Part shown: positions 1-10,518 of the stretch, in pieces | Layout of the letters: the number at the start of each line of letters is the position of its first letter | Numbering within the stretch: the first letter of the stretch is position 1 | Notes under the pieces: generated by a model | What the model was told of the DNA's origin: nothing | What the model saw: only the letters and a program-made list of their open reading frames with translations | Databases searched by the model: none | Program-made: the position numbers and the translations under genes | Assembly: GCA_014382245.1 (NCBI GenBank) | Contig: JACNKC010000097.1 | Location: 25,254 to 89,253 of the forward strand | From: Pseudomonadota bacterium | GTDB lineage: Bacteria; Desulfobacterota; Binatia; UBA1149 | DNA length: 64,000 bases | Direction: 5' to 3'

Positions 1-1080
1 GCCGGTACGTCCTGGCAACCCGCCTACCTGCTTGCAGAAAAGGGCGGGCAACTCGTCGGCGCGCTGGCCAGCTGGATCCGCTACGACTCTTACGGCGAGT
101 TCGTGTTCGACTGGCACTGGGCCGATGCTTACCAGCGCGCGGGCCTGCCCTACTATCCCAAGCTCACCGTGGGCTTACCCTTCACGCCGGTCACCACGCG
201 GCGCTTTCTCGTTCACCCCGATCACCCGCGTCTCGAAACAGCCGCCGGTCTCGTTGAACATTTACTGGCGTTTGCCGTCGAGCAGAAACTATCGGGCGTG
301 CATTTTCTTTTTGTAACCGAGGAGGAGCAGCAGTTACTCGCCGAGCACGATTTCATGTCGCGCCTGCAGCCCGAGTTCCTGTGGCGCAACTCGGACTACG
401 GCGACTTCGATGATTTTGCTGGCTCACTCAGGTCGAAGAAGCGCAAGCAGGTTATCCTCGAGCGACGGCAGGTGGCCGACGGCGGACTGGCGATCGAAAC
501 GCTGGGTGGCGCTCAGCTCACAGACGCCGACATGGATGCGCTGTGGTCTTTCTACCACGACACCACCGGCCGCAAGTGGGGCGAGCGTTACCTCAACCGC
601 GACACCTTTGAGAACTGGCGGCAGCGCTGCGCCGAACGCGTGGTCGTGGTGCTCGCCCGTGACGGCGACCGTGCGGTGGCGGGGACGTTTAATTTTTTTC
701 GCGGTTCGGCGCTGTACGGTCGCTACTGGGGGGCGGTAGAAAACCTGCCGCTGATGCACTTCGAGTGCTGCTACTATCGGCTCATCGACTTTGCCATCGA
801 GCGCGGGCTGAAGAGCTTTGACGCGGGCGTGCAGGGTGAGCACAAGTTCCTGCGCGGTTTCGAGGCCCGGCCGGTTTACAGCGCCCACTGGCTGTCTCAC
901 CCCCCTGCGCGCCAGGCCGTGGGCAGCTACCTTGAGCAGGAGAGGGAGCAGGTGCGCCGCGTGGTGGAAGGTTATAATCGTGTTTCCCCGCTTAAAACGG
1001 TCAGGGCCCGCGCGGCCGACCAGGCGGAGGTCTTCAAAAAGCCCCGAAAAAGGCGTATTAATCAGCGTAGAAATGAGTGA
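1..1080 (+). CDS. FemAB/GNAT-like acyltransferase (COG3146/DUF482), 5' truncated
   Basis: The reading frame is open from base 1 to the TGA at 1078-1080, so the gene enters from outside the window and 359 C-terminal residues are visible. The pattern FDWHWADAYQRAG, PYYPKL, then FRGSALYGRYWG and a C-terminal HKFLRGFEARPVYSAHW matches the COG3146/DUF482 family, predicted N-acyltransferases of the GNAT/FemAB fold. Their substrate is poorly known; a peptidoglycan or peptide role has been suggested. It overlaps clpS by 8 bases, so the two are probably translated together. Family assignment is firm from motif recall, function is not. Confidence 0.85.
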   Translation, partial: AGTSWQPAYLLAEKGGQLVGALASWIRYDSYGEFVFDWHWADAYQRAGLPYYPKLTVGLPFTPVTTRRFLVHPDHPRLETAAGLVEHLLAFAVEQKLSGVHFLFVTEEEQQLLAEHDFMSRLQPEFLWRNSDYGDFDDFAGSLRSKKRKQVILERRQVADGGLAIETLGGAQLTDADMDALWSFYHDTTGRKWGERYLNRDTFENWRQRCAERVVVVLARDGDRAVAGTFNFFRGSALYGRYWGAVENLPLMHFECCYYRLIDFAIERGLKSFDAGVQGEHKFLRGFEARPVYSAHWLSHPPARQAVGSYLEQEREQVRRVVEGYNRVSPLKTVRARAADQAEVFKKPRKRRINQRRNE

Positions 1081-1503
1081 TTCGAGTCAGTTTGCAGCCG
1101 CGTGGGCCGGGCCGCGCAACGCCCGGGATGCAGCCGACCGTTTGAACGGCCGCGACAGCAGTGGCGAGGGCCAGCTGCTCACCCGTCGGCGGGCGGCGCT
1201 CAAGCGGCCGTCGATGTACCGGGTGCTGGTGCTCAACGACGACTACACCCCCATGGAATTCGTGGTCTGGATACTCGAGGCGGTGTTTTACAAGCCCCAC
1301 GAAGAGGCCGTGCGGCTCATGCTGGACGTGCACAACGAGGGCAAGGGTTGCTGCGGTGTCTACGCCCACGACACGGCTCGCACCAAGGCGGCGCAGGTTC
1401 ACGAACTGGCGCAGCGCCACGAGCATCCCCTCGAATGCAGGATAGAGGTTGCCGAGGGCGAAGATGAAGGAGCCGACGACAGCGGACGGCAGGGTGATGG
1501 CGC

Positions 1504-1507
<4 letters not shown>
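1073..1507 (+). CDS. clpS: ATP-dependent Clp protease adaptor ClpS
   Basis: ClpS binds the ClpA N-domain and delivers N-degron substrates to ClpAP. The core [20 protein letters not shown], then the helix bearing [21 protein letters not shown], is diagnostic. The ATG at 1073 overlaps the upstream stop, and the TGA at 1505-1507 overlaps the clpA ATG at 1504 (ATGA), the usual clpS-clpA coupling. At 144 residues it is longer than the usual ~105: there are about 40 extra residues before the core and an acidic Gly/Asp tail. The adaptor looks intact although its partner gene is broken. Confidence 0.93.
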
Positions 1508-3836
<2,329 letters not shown>

Positions 3837-3855
<19 letters not shown>

Positions 3856-4796
3856 TCGCTGGCGCGACGTATAATCACCACGCGGCCCACGAGCTTGTCG
3901 TCCACGCCTTGGGCCGCGTCGGACACATCGAGCCGGCTGCCCACGCCCTGCAGCAACTTTACGCGCCCGCCAACACGCACGAATCCCTTGACCCGCAGCG
4001 GCGAAGTTTTGAGCAGCTCGGCCTCGAGCTGTACGAGGTCGCTGTCATCGGCCACACCGATGACCTCGCTCGCGAAGTGCTCGTGGTCGTGTTCGTCGTG
4101 CGTCCCGTGCGCCGGTGCGCGTCGCTGCTCGCGCGCCTGTTGGTCGTCGGCCGGTTGCGACGGTTGTGGAGTGAAAAGTACCGACGGGTCCACCTGGCAG
4201 TGGCTCGCGTGAAGCAGGGGCGCGTCGGGTTCCATGGCCCGCAGCCGGGCTTCGATGGCCGGAAGCGCCGAGCCGGGCACGAGGTCTATCTTGTTGAGCA
4301 GCAGCAGGTCGGCCGAGCTTACCTGCTGCTCAAAAGTGCCATCGAGGTCGCGCTGCTCGTACACCTGCAGGGCGTCGACCACCACCAGGGCCGCGTCGTC
4401 AGCCAGCCAGGAGTTTACGGGCTCGCGCCACAGCTGCACCAGGGTATCGTAGGGCAGGGCGACGCCCGAGGTCTCGATGATGATGCGATCCGGGTCGACG
4501 CTTTCGCGCAGCTCCTGCAAGGTGTCGAGCAGTTCGTCGGAGAGCTGGCAGCACACGCAGCCGCCCTCAAGCTCTACCGTGGCCTGTCCGCCCTGGCCGA
4601 TGAGGGCGGCATCGAGGCCGAGCTCGCCGAATTCGTTGGTGACGATGCCAACTTTCACTCCCTTGGCGATGGCGTCGTCGAGCAGGTGGCGAACGAGCGT
4701 GGTTTTGCCCGACCCGAGAAAGCCCGACACCAGGAGCACCGCGACACCCCCTCGGATGTCCGCGGTAGCCGCCGGGTTCTTTTTATCGGCGGGCAC
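3837..4796 (-). CDS. CobW/COG0523 family metallochaperone GTPase
   Basis: G3E-family P-loop GTPase of the COG0523 group, which transfers metals (often zinc or cobalt) to client enzymes. Walker A is GFLGSGKTT near residues 25-33, the CxCC metal motif is GGCVCC near residue 80, and NKID is the G4 motif. A His/Asp-rich stretch (HGTHDEHDHEHF) before the C-terminal CobW_C domain is typical of metal-binding linkers. The start is GTG at 4796, 6 bases after the cofC stop, so cofC and this gene form an operon. The 3' end overlaps the clpA terminus by 19 bases on the other strand. The client protein is unknown. Confidence 0.88.
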
Positions 4797-4802
4797 CCCT
4801 GC

Positions 4803-5486
4803 TCACGCCGCCGTGCTGTTGCGCAGGTCGCCCGCGAACCAGTGCCTGAGAAGGCGAGTGGTTTGCAGGTCCTGGGCAGCGTCGAGCAGGGTTTCGATGT
4901 CTTCGGGTCGATCGAGGTCCAGCGCAAAGCCGGCGAGATCGAGCACGGTGCAGGGCAGGCCGGCCTGTTGGCAGGCGTTTACGTGCGCGGCCAGGCTCTC
5001 GCCCTCGAAGCGCGGTTGCATGACCGTGGGTGGGCTGAGCAGCAGGCCGTTGGTGCCGCCGGGGGACCCCGATCGCACCAGCAGCACCGACCGGCGCGGG
5101 GAATCGAGCTCAAACAGTTCGTCGATTTCACTGGACCGCAGCAGCGGTACGTCGCCGGGAATGGCCAGCAGCCGGGTAGCCCCGCGCTGCTCGAGTTGCT
5201 CGGCGGCCCAGGCCACCGCGCCGTTGAGTCCCAGGGCTCGGCCCTGGAGCTGGCGTTCGTCCAGCGCGAGGACGCCCCGCGACCTCGCCCGCTCGAGCAG
5301 CACCGGGTCGCTGCTCACCACTGCCGGCAGGTCGAGTGCGCGTGAGCCGACCAGCGCCGCCAGCATGTCGTCGAGCATGGCCAGGGCGAGGGCTTCTCGG
5401 CGCGACGGGTCCAGCCGTTGGCCCAGTCTCTGCTTGGCCCCGGTGGTGGATCGCACGGGTATGACGGCGGCGTTCACGGCGCGCAA
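4803..5486 (-). CDS. cofC: CofC/FbiD-type guanylyltransferase (F420 biosynthesis)
   Basis: CofC/FbiD guanylylates 2-phospho-L-lactate, phosphoenolpyruvate or 3-phosphoglycerate to give the GDP-activated side-chain precursor of coenzyme F420. The protein (227 residues) has the nucleotidyltransferase start AAVIPVRSTTGAKQRL, the LLAIPGDVPLL strand-loop and a C-terminal DLDRPEDIETL, all typical of this family. The start is TTG at 5486; a GTG at 5477 is an alternative. It is upstream of the CobW-type gene and divergent from rsmD. No other F420 gene is visible in the window, so the organism's F420 capacity is inferred from this gene alone. Confidence 0.85.
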   Translation of the reverse strand: MRAVNAAVIPVRSTTGAKQRLGQRLDPSRREALALAMLDDMLAALVGSRALDLPAVVSSDPVLLERARSRGVLALDERQLQGRALGLNGAVAWAAEQLEQRGATRLLAIPGDVPLLRSSEIDELFELDSPRRSVLLVRSGSPGGTNGLLLSPPTVMQPRFEGESLAAHVNACQQAGLPCTVLDLAGFALDLDRPEDIETLLDAAQDLQTTRLLRHWFAGDLRNSTAA

Positions 5487-5593
5487 GTTACTTCAGAGCC
5501 CCACTGGTGTAAAGCAGCCAGGCTTCCGGTGGGGTAGGAGGCGGCGTGGCAGGGCTGTCTCCCCTTCGCGAGAAAGGAGAGCGCGGCCTTTTT

Positions 5594-5622
5594 TTGCCCG
5601 CCGTGGATGGCTGGGCTATAAG
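5594..5622 (+). promoter_or_regulatory. sigma70-like promoter for rsmD-coaD
   Basis: TTGCCC (5594-5599) and TATAAG (5617-5622) are separated by exactly 17 bases, matching 4 of 6 and 5 of 6 consensus positions. The predicted start of transcription (about 5629) lies only a few bases before the TTG codon of rsmD, so the message would be nearly leaderless. This is a consensus match, not an experimental site. Confidence 0.45.
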
Positions 5623-5633
5623 TCCGTTCGCCG

Positions 5634-6254
5634 TTGCGTATTGTAGGCGGAAAGTTCAAGGGGCGCAGGTTGGCAGCCGTGCCGGGCAAGGGCACTCGGC
5701 CCACGGCTGACCGGGTGCGCGAGGCCCTGTTCAACCGACTGCTGGTTCGCTACGAGTTGGAGGGGGCCAGCTTGCTCGACCTGTTTGCGGGCAGTGGCGC
5801 GCTGGGCCTGGAGGGCTTGAGTCGTGGGGCGGCCGAGTTGTTGAGCGTGGAACGAGATCGCGGGGCGGTGGCTGTGGTAGAGGCCAACTTTGAGCGCTGT
5901 GGCTTGCGAGCAGATGGTACGCAGGCCGGTGGTACTCGGCCAGATGGTCTGCAAGCGGAAGTGCTGGGCGTAGCGGTGGCTGCTGCGCTCGGCAGGCTCG
6001 CGCGCGAGGGGCGGGTTTTTGACGGTGTTTTTGTTGATCCGCCATACGCGGGCCCGCTGGCACTGGAAACCCTTGAGACGCTGGGTGGCCTGGAGCTGTT
6101 GGGGCCGGGCGGCTGGGTGAGCGTTGAAACTGACCGCCAGGCCCGGCTTCCCGACTCGACTGGTAGCCTGCTGCTGGTAAGAAGAGACGATTACGGCGAC
6201 ACTGCGCTGTGGTTGTATGAAGCCGGTGCGAGGCGGCAGGGGAATCGAGCATGA
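5634..6254 (+). CDS. rsmD: 16S rRNA (guanine966-N2)-methyltransferase RsmD
   Basis: RsmD methylates G966 of 16S rRNA during 30S assembly. The N-terminus MRIVGGKFKGRRL, followed by RPTADRVREALFN, fixes both the family and the TTG start at 5634. The SAM-binding motif is DLFAGSGALGLEGLSRGA and the catalytic motif is VFVDPPYAGP. At 206 residues it is slightly long because three degenerate 15-bp units (5913-5957) insert DGTQA, GGTRP and DGLQA between two core strands. coaD follows 13 bases downstream, a common pairing in bacteria. Confidence 0.93.
   Translation: MRIVGGKFKGRRLAAVPGKGTRPTADRVREALFNRLLVRYELEGASLLDLFAGSGALGLEGLSRGAAELLSVERDRGAVAVVEANFERCGLRADGTQAGGTRPDGLQAEVLGVAVAAALGRLAREGRVFDGVFVDPPYAGPLALETLETLGGLELLGPGGWVSVETDRQARLPDSTGSLLLVRRDDYGDTALWLYEAGARRQGNRA
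5913..5957 (+). repeat. degenerate 15-bp tandem repeat inside rsmD
   Basis: Three adjoining 15-base units at 5913, 5928 and 5943 share the pattern GATGGTACGCAGGCC with several substitutions. They encode the pentapeptides DGTQA, GGTRP and DGLQA in a loop of RsmD. The units are diverged, so this is an older or selected copy of the same kind of repeat seen elsewhere in the window. Confidence 0.6.
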
Positions 6255-6267
6255 AGGGAGTCATTAA

Positions 6268-6759
6268 GTGAGCACAAGGACAGCCGTATACCCGGGTTCG
6301 TTTGACCCGGTGACCAACGGGCATCTGGACATAGTGGAGAGGGCCTTGGCCCTGTTTGACCACCTGCGCATCGCGGTGGCCTACAACAAGGACAAGCCCG
6401 GGGGCTTGTTTACCCGCGAAGATCGCGAGGCGATGATAGCCGAGGCCACGAGCCAGTACGGTGATCGCGTGTCGGTGGATTCGTTTCACGGACTGCTGGT
6501 CGACTACGCGCGCGACAACGGCGCGGGGGCGGTGATACGCGGGCTGAGAGCGGTGGCCGATTTTGACTACGAGTTCCAGATGGCGTTGATGAACCGTCAC
6601 CTCTGCACTGATGTGCAGACTGTTTTTCTTATGGCCGACGAAGCGCATTTTTACACGAGCTCCAGTCTCATACGCGAGGTCGCCACTCTCGGTGGCGACG
6701 TGTCGGCGCAGGTTCCGCCGTGTGTCCTTCGCGCGCTCAACGATAAATTTTCAAAATGA
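6268..6759 (+). CDS. coaD: phosphopantetheine adenylyltransferase
   Basis: CoaD makes dephospho-CoA from 4'-phosphopantetheine and ATP, the penultimate step of CoA synthesis. The N-terminus has AVYPGSFDPVTNGHLDI with the (T/H)xGH nucleotidyltransferase motif, and the C-terminal region has FYTSSSLIREVATLGGDVS, where the SSxxR motif binds nucleotide. Length (163 residues) is normal. The start is GTG at 6268, with AAGGGAG ending 9 bases before it. The stop overlaps the ribosome-binding site (GAGGAG) of the next gene, suggesting one operon with rsmD and the aminotransferase. Confidence 0.95.
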   Translation: MSTRTAVYPGSFDPVTNGHLDIVERALALFDHLRIAVAYNKDKPGGLFTREDREAMIAEATSQYGDRVSVDSFHGLLVDYARDNGAGAVIRGLRAVADFDYEFQMALMNRHLCTDVQTVFLMADEAHFYTSSSLIREVATLGGDVSAQVPPCVLRALNDKFSK

Positions 6760-6769
6760 GGAGCTGGGC

Positions 6770-7948
6770 TTGAAACTTTCCGACCGCCTGCAGAAGGTAA
6801 AACCGTCGTCGACCATGGCGATGAACTCGCGCGTGATAGAGCTGAAGGCCTCGGGCCGCGACGTTGTCGGCTTTGCCGCCGGCGAGCCCGATTTTCCAAC
6901 CTGGGACAATGTCTGCGATGCAGCCCACCAGTCCATCAGCAACGGCGAGTTCAAGTACACCCCGGTGGGTGGAACTCCCGAGATGCGGCATGCGATTACG
7001 GTCAAGCTGGCGCGTGACAACGCGCTCGACTACTCCCAGGCCGAGGTCATGGCCAGTTGCGGGGGCAAGCACACGCTGTACAACGCCATGCAGGCGTTGT
7101 TGTCCGATGGCGACGAGGTGGTGATACCCGGGCCTTACTGGGTGAGTTATCCCGACATGGTGGCGCTGTCGGGTGGCGTGCCGCGCGTGCTGTCGGCTTC
7201 GGAGAAAAACGGCTTCCTGCTGTCTGCGGCCGAGCTCGAGGCGGCGCTGACCCCGGCAACGCGCATGGTCATACTCAACAGCCCGTCCAACCCCACCGGC
7301 GCCTGCTACGACGAAACCGGCCTGCGCGAGCTGGGGGCGGTGCTCGAACGCCACGACTGCGTGGTGTTGTGCGATGACGTCTACGAGTTCGTACGCTACG
7401 ACGGCGGCCGCCCGCCGCACCTGCTCACGATGTTCCCGTCGCTCAGGGAGCGCACGGTGGTGGCCAACTCGGTGTCGAAGACCTACGCCATGACAGGCTG
7501 GAGGGTGGGCTACTGCGCTGCCCCGGCAAATGTCATCAAGGCCATGCTCACGCTGCAGGGGCAGATGACTTCGAACCCCAGCTCTATTGCCCAGGCCGCG
7601 GCCGTGGAGGCACTCACCGGCCCCCAGTCGGCGCTGGCCCCGATGATAGAAGAGTTTGGCCGGCGACGTAACTACGTTTGCGAGCGCTTCAACGCCATCG
7701 ATGGCCTGTCGGTGTCCCCGCCAGGTGGTGCGTTCTACGTCTTTGTGAACGCGCGCGATGCATTCCAACGAGCGGGCGTGGACAACGGTGATGCCTTCGC
7801 GCTGGCGATGCTCGACGGCGCCTCGGTGGGCGTGGTCGGTGGCAACGACTTCGGCTCTTCGGATCACTTTCGCGTATCGTACGCCACCTCGATGGAGCAG
7901 CTCAGCAAGGGGCTCGACGCTATCGAGAACTGGCTGGGCGGGCTCTGA
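6770..7948 (+). CDS. class I pyridoxal-phosphate aminotransferase, aspartate type
   Basis: Fold-type I aminotransferase, 392 residues, close to bacterial class Ib aspartate (or prephenate) aminotransferases. Diagnostic features are AAGEPDFPTWDNV near the N-terminus, ASCGGKHTLYNAMQAL, the substrate-binding NSPSNPTGACY, and the PLP-lysine motif SVSKTYAMTGWRVGY. The frame is open upstream of the start, but homology begins at MKLSDRLQKVKPS, so the TTG at 6770 with GAGGAG 6 bases upstream is the likely start. It probably transaminates aspartate and 2-oxoglutarate; the exact substrate cannot be read from sequence. Confidence 0.9.
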   Translation: MKLSDRLQKVKPSSTMAMNSRVIELKASGRDVVGFAAGEPDFPTWDNVCDAAHQSISNGEFKYTPVGGTPEMRHAITVKLARDNALDYSQAEVMASCGGKHTLYNAMQALLSDGDEVVIPGPYWVSYPDMVALSGGVPRVLSASEKNGFLLSAAELEAALTPATRMVILNSPSNPTGACYDETGLRELGAVLERHDCVVLCDDVYEFVRYDGGRPPHLLTMFPSLRERTVVANSVSKTYAMTGWRVGYCAAPANVIKAMLTLQGQMTSNPSSIAQAAAVEALTGPQSALAPMIEEFGRRRNYVCERFNAIDGLSVSPPGGAFYVFVNARDAFQRAGVDNGDAFALAMLDGASVGVVGGNDFGSSDHFRVSYATSMEQLSKGLDAIENWLGGL

Positions 7949-7953
7949 AAGCC

Positions 7954-7994
7954 GTGTCCGCCGGGCTAGTGTCCGCCGGGCTAGTGTCCGCCGG
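7954..7994 (+). repeat. 15-bp tandem repeat in the spacer after the aminotransferase
   Basis: GTGTCCGCCGGGCTA occurs at 7954-7968 and 7969-7983, followed by a partial third copy (11 bases) to 7994. It lies in the non-coding 73-base spacer between the aminotransferase and the first alcohol dehydrogenase. The units are identical, so the duplication is recent or actively maintained. It has the same 15-bp period as repeats inside several genes in this window. Confidence 0.85.
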
Positions 7995-8021
7995 CTCGGA
8001 TGCCCGCGGCAACTCGCAGCC

Positions 8022-9074
8022 GTGAAGCGTTGCATACTGCAGGAACCCGGGCTCATCATCGTCGAAGACGATGCGCCCGATCCCAGGCCCGGTCCCGGCG
8101 ACATCGTGCTCGAGGTGCGCGCGGCGCTCACCTGCGGCACCGACCTGAAGGCCTGGCGTCGCGGCCACCCCAGGATGCCTTGTCCGACGCCCTTCGGCCA
8201 CGAGTTTGCCGGCCGCGTGGTCCAGGTCGGCGCTGCAGTGGAAGGCTTCGCGCTGGACGACGAGCTGATGTCGGCCAACACCGGCCCCTGCAACAACTGT
8301 CGCTACTGCCAACGCGGCCAGCAGAACCTCTGCGAGAGCCTGATGGACGAGATGATCCTGGGTGCATACTCGCAGTACCTGCTCATTACCGAGCGGGTGC
8401 TGCGCAGCAACGTTTACCGGCGTCCCGATCACCTGCCTTTTGAGCACGCCGCCCTGCTCGAGCCGCTGTCGACGGTGTGCCACGGCATGTCGGGCGTGCC
8501 GCTTCGTGATCGCGACGAGTCGGCCACGGTCCTGTTACTCGGGGCCGGCCCCATTGCGTTGCTGTGGCTGGTGGCGCTCAAGCGGGCGGGTGCTGGCCGG
8601 GTGGTGGTAGCCGGGCGAAGGCCGTTCAGGCTCGAAGTGGCCAGCAGGCTGGGCGCCGACGCCGTGCTGGGCGAGGACGACGACCTCGAGGCTTCGCTTG
8701 CCCAGCTCACGGGGGGCAGGGGGGCCGACCTGGTGGTGGAGTGCACGGGCAGCATCGAGGTCTGGGAGCAGGCGCCGCAACTGGCGGCCCGCGGCGGCAG
8801 CGTGGTGTTGTTCGGTGGTTGCCCGGCCGGTTCGCGGGTGTCGCTCGACAGCTACCGCTTGCACTACGACGGCGTGGCTATCGCGAGCCCTTTTCATTTC
8901 TGCCCGGCCGACGTCGAGGTGGCCGCCGGGCTGCTGGGCGATCCCTCGGCGAACTGGTCGCCGTTCATAACTTCAACCGCGTCGCTGGACGAGCTGCCGG
9001 CCGTGTTTGAAAACCTGGGCGCGGGCCAACAGGTCAAGTGCGCTGTTCTTCCCCACGGGCCAGGGTCGTCATGA
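8022..9074 (+). CDS. zinc-dependent alcohol dehydrogenase family protein (first of tandem pair)
   Basis: Medium-chain dehydrogenase/reductase, 350 residues. The catalytic-zinc region is LTCGTDLKAW followed by FGHEFAGRV; the structural-zinc loop keeps four cysteines in GPCNNCRYCQRGQQNLC; the Rossmann motif is LLLGAGPIALL. The frame is open well upstream, but homology starts at MKRCILQEPG, so GTG at 8022 is chosen. It probably oxidises a polyol or secondary alcohol with NAD(P). A second member of the same superfamily follows after 10 bases, so the pair likely acts on related substrates or forms one enzyme. Confidence 0.85.
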   Translation: MKRCILQEPGLIIVEDDAPDPRPGPGDIVLEVRAALTCGTDLKAWRRGHPRMPCPTPFGHEFAGRVVQVGAAVEGFALDDELMSANTGPCNNCRYCQRGQQNLCESLMDEMILGAYSQYLLITERVLRSNVYRRPDHLPFEHAALLEPLSTVCHGMSGVPLRDRDESATVLLLGAGPIALLWLVALKRAGAGRVVVAGRRPFRLEVASRLGADAVLGEDDDLEASLAQLTGGRGADLVVECTGSIEVWEQAPQLAARGGSVVLFGGCPAGSRVSLDSYRLHYDGVAIASPFHFCPADVEVAAGLLGDPSANWSPFITSTASLDELPAVFENLGAGQQVKCAVLPHGPGSS

Positions 9075-9084
9075 TGGGGCCCGA

Positions 9085-10107
9085 ATGAAAGTAGCTCGCT
9101 ACTACGACGGCGACGACGTTCGCATAGAGGACCAGCCGGTACCCGAGCCGGGTCCGGGCGAGATACTCGTTCGTACTCGCGCCTGCGGCATCTGCACGGG
9201 CGACATCATGTCCTGGTACATGCGCCGCAAGGCCCCGTTGGTCTTCGGTCACGAGCCGGCCGGCGAAGTGGCTGCACTGGGCCAGGGAGTTGAGCAGCTC
9301 GAGGTCGGCGATCGCGTGTTCGTGCACCACCACGCGCCTTGCGGCAGCTGCCGACAGTGCCGGCGTGGCGCGCCGGTGCACTGCCCGACCTGGCGGCAGA
9401 ACGGCCTCAGCCCCGGCGGCCTGGCCGAGTACTTTGTGGCCGCGGCTCCCAACGCTGACAACGACACGCTGCCGTTGCCCGGGGGAATAGATTTCGTGTC
9501 GGCCAGCCTCGTGGAGCCGGTGGCCTGCGTGGTGAAGTCGCTTGCCCGTGGCGCCGTTGCCGCGGGCGACACGGTGGCTGTAATCGGTGCCGGGATAATG
9601 GGCGTGTTGCACCTGTTGCTGGCTAAGCAACTGGGCGCGTCCGTGGTCGTGGCCGACATGGTGCCGGCGCGTCTCGAACGCGCTCGCTGCCTGGGCGCCG
9701 ACAGCGTGGTCGACGTGCGCGAGGGCACGTTGCGCGAGGGCGTGGAGAAGGCCACTGCCGGCGCCGGGGCCGATGTGGTAATAGTGGGGCCGGGCAGCCT
9801 GCAGGCGATGAACGACGGGCTCGACGCGGCCGGCCCGGCGTCAACGGTCGTGTTCTTTACCTGCTCGAAGCCGGGCGACACACTGGAGATCGATCCGTCA
9901 CGGCTCTACTTTGACGAGATCTCCATCGTGCCCAGCTACTCCTGCGGACCCGCCGATACTCGCGCGGCGTTGGAATACATTCGCTCGGGCGTGGTGTCGG
10001 CCGACGACCTTGTTACCCACAGGTTTCCGTTGGAGAAGACCGCCGAGGCGCTGGCCATGGCGGCGCGCAGCGACGAAGCGCTCAAGACAGTGGTCGTTAT
10101 CGACTGA
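9085..10107 (+). CDS. zinc-dependent alcohol dehydrogenase family protein (second of tandem pair)
   Basis: Medium-chain dehydrogenase/reductase, 340 residues, start ATG at 9085. The catalytic-zinc cysteine is in ACGICTGDIMSW, then FGHEPAGEV. The structural-zinc loop HHAPCGSCRQCRRGAPVHC has four cysteines, and the nucleotide-binding motif is VAVIGAGIMGVLHLL. It resembles the sorbitol/threonine dehydrogenase branch (COG1063). Its sequence differs clearly from the upstream copy, so this is not a recent duplication. The substrate is unknown. Confidence 0.85.
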   Translation: MKVARYYDGDDVRIEDQPVPEPGPGEILVRTRACGICTGDIMSWYMRRKAPLVFGHEPAGEVAALGQGVEQLEVGDRVFVHHHAPCGSCRQCRRGAPVHCPTWRQNGLSPGGLAEYFVAAAPNADNDTLPLPGGIDFVSASLVEPVACVVKSLARGAVAAGDTVAVIGAGIMGVLHLLLAKQLGASVVVADMVPARLERARCLGADSVVDVREGTLREGVEKATAGAGADVVIVGPGSLQAMNDGLDAAGPASTVVFFTCSKPGDTLEIDPSRLYFDEISIVPSYSCGPADTRAALEYIRSGVVSADDLVTHRFPLEKTAEALAMAARSDEALKTVVVID

Positions 10108-10109
10108 AG

Positions 10110-10122
10110 GCGAGGCTCGCCG
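10110..10122. terminator. short hairpin between convergent genes
   Basis: GGCGAGGCTCGCC is a perfect inverted repeat (5-bp stem, 3-base loop) in the 26-base gap between the alcohol dehydrogenase stop and the convergent lipoprotein stop. There is no clear T-run on either strand, so a terminator role is weakly supported. Confidence 0.3.
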
Positions 10123-10133
10123 GTTTACGACCC

Positions 10134-10358
10134 TTACTTCTGCATGCCCGTGTGGAAGATAACCTCGGACTTTTCGGCAGCGGTTTCGGCCTTGCGGGCC
10201 GCATCTTCGGCTGCTGCTGCTGCTGCCTCGGCGCGGGCCACGGCCTCGGCCACATCGCCCTGGTTGCGGGCCTTGCTCGAGGAGCTCTGCATGCCGGCAC
10301 AGGCTGTGAAGGCCAGGGCCAGGGTAACTATCATCGCCGCTTGTATGGGTGCTTTCAT
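10134..10358 (-). CDS. small Ala-rich lipoprotein, Lpp-like
   Basis: A 74-residue protein with a signal peptide ending in LAFTACAG, a plausible lipobox. A short coiled-coil-like stretch rich in Ala, Glu, Lys and Arg follows, ending in GMQK. The Ala-zipper and the C-terminal Lys recall Lpp/OprI murein lipoproteins, in which a terminal Lys can be linked to peptidoglycan. The start is ATG at 10358 with GGAGG about 10 bases upstream; an in-frame upstream extension lacks a ribosome-binding site. It stands alone between two plus-strand transcription units. Covalent linkage to murein is inference. Confidence 0.75.
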   Translation of the reverse strand: MKAPIQAAMIVTLALAFTACAGMQSSSSKARNQGDVAEAVARAEAAAAAAEDAARKAETAAEKSEVIFHTGMQK

Positions 10359-10518
10359 CTTTATGGGACCTCCAGGTTGTCTGTCGATGCGGAGTCTCCG
10401 CGTTTCTTTTAATTGCACAGGCCACGCAGGGGCGCAAGCTAAGCGTGGTCTTGCTACTGCCTTGCATTGGTGACGGGTGGCGCTTCGCGGGGTCGCGCGA
10501 GGCGGCTATCATCTCAAC

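Noticed and set aside
3909..5345. Long plus-strand open frame (478 codons) opposite CobW and cofC
   Set aside because: It is antisense to two genes with clear motifs and has no recognisable domain; long antisense frames are common at this GC content.
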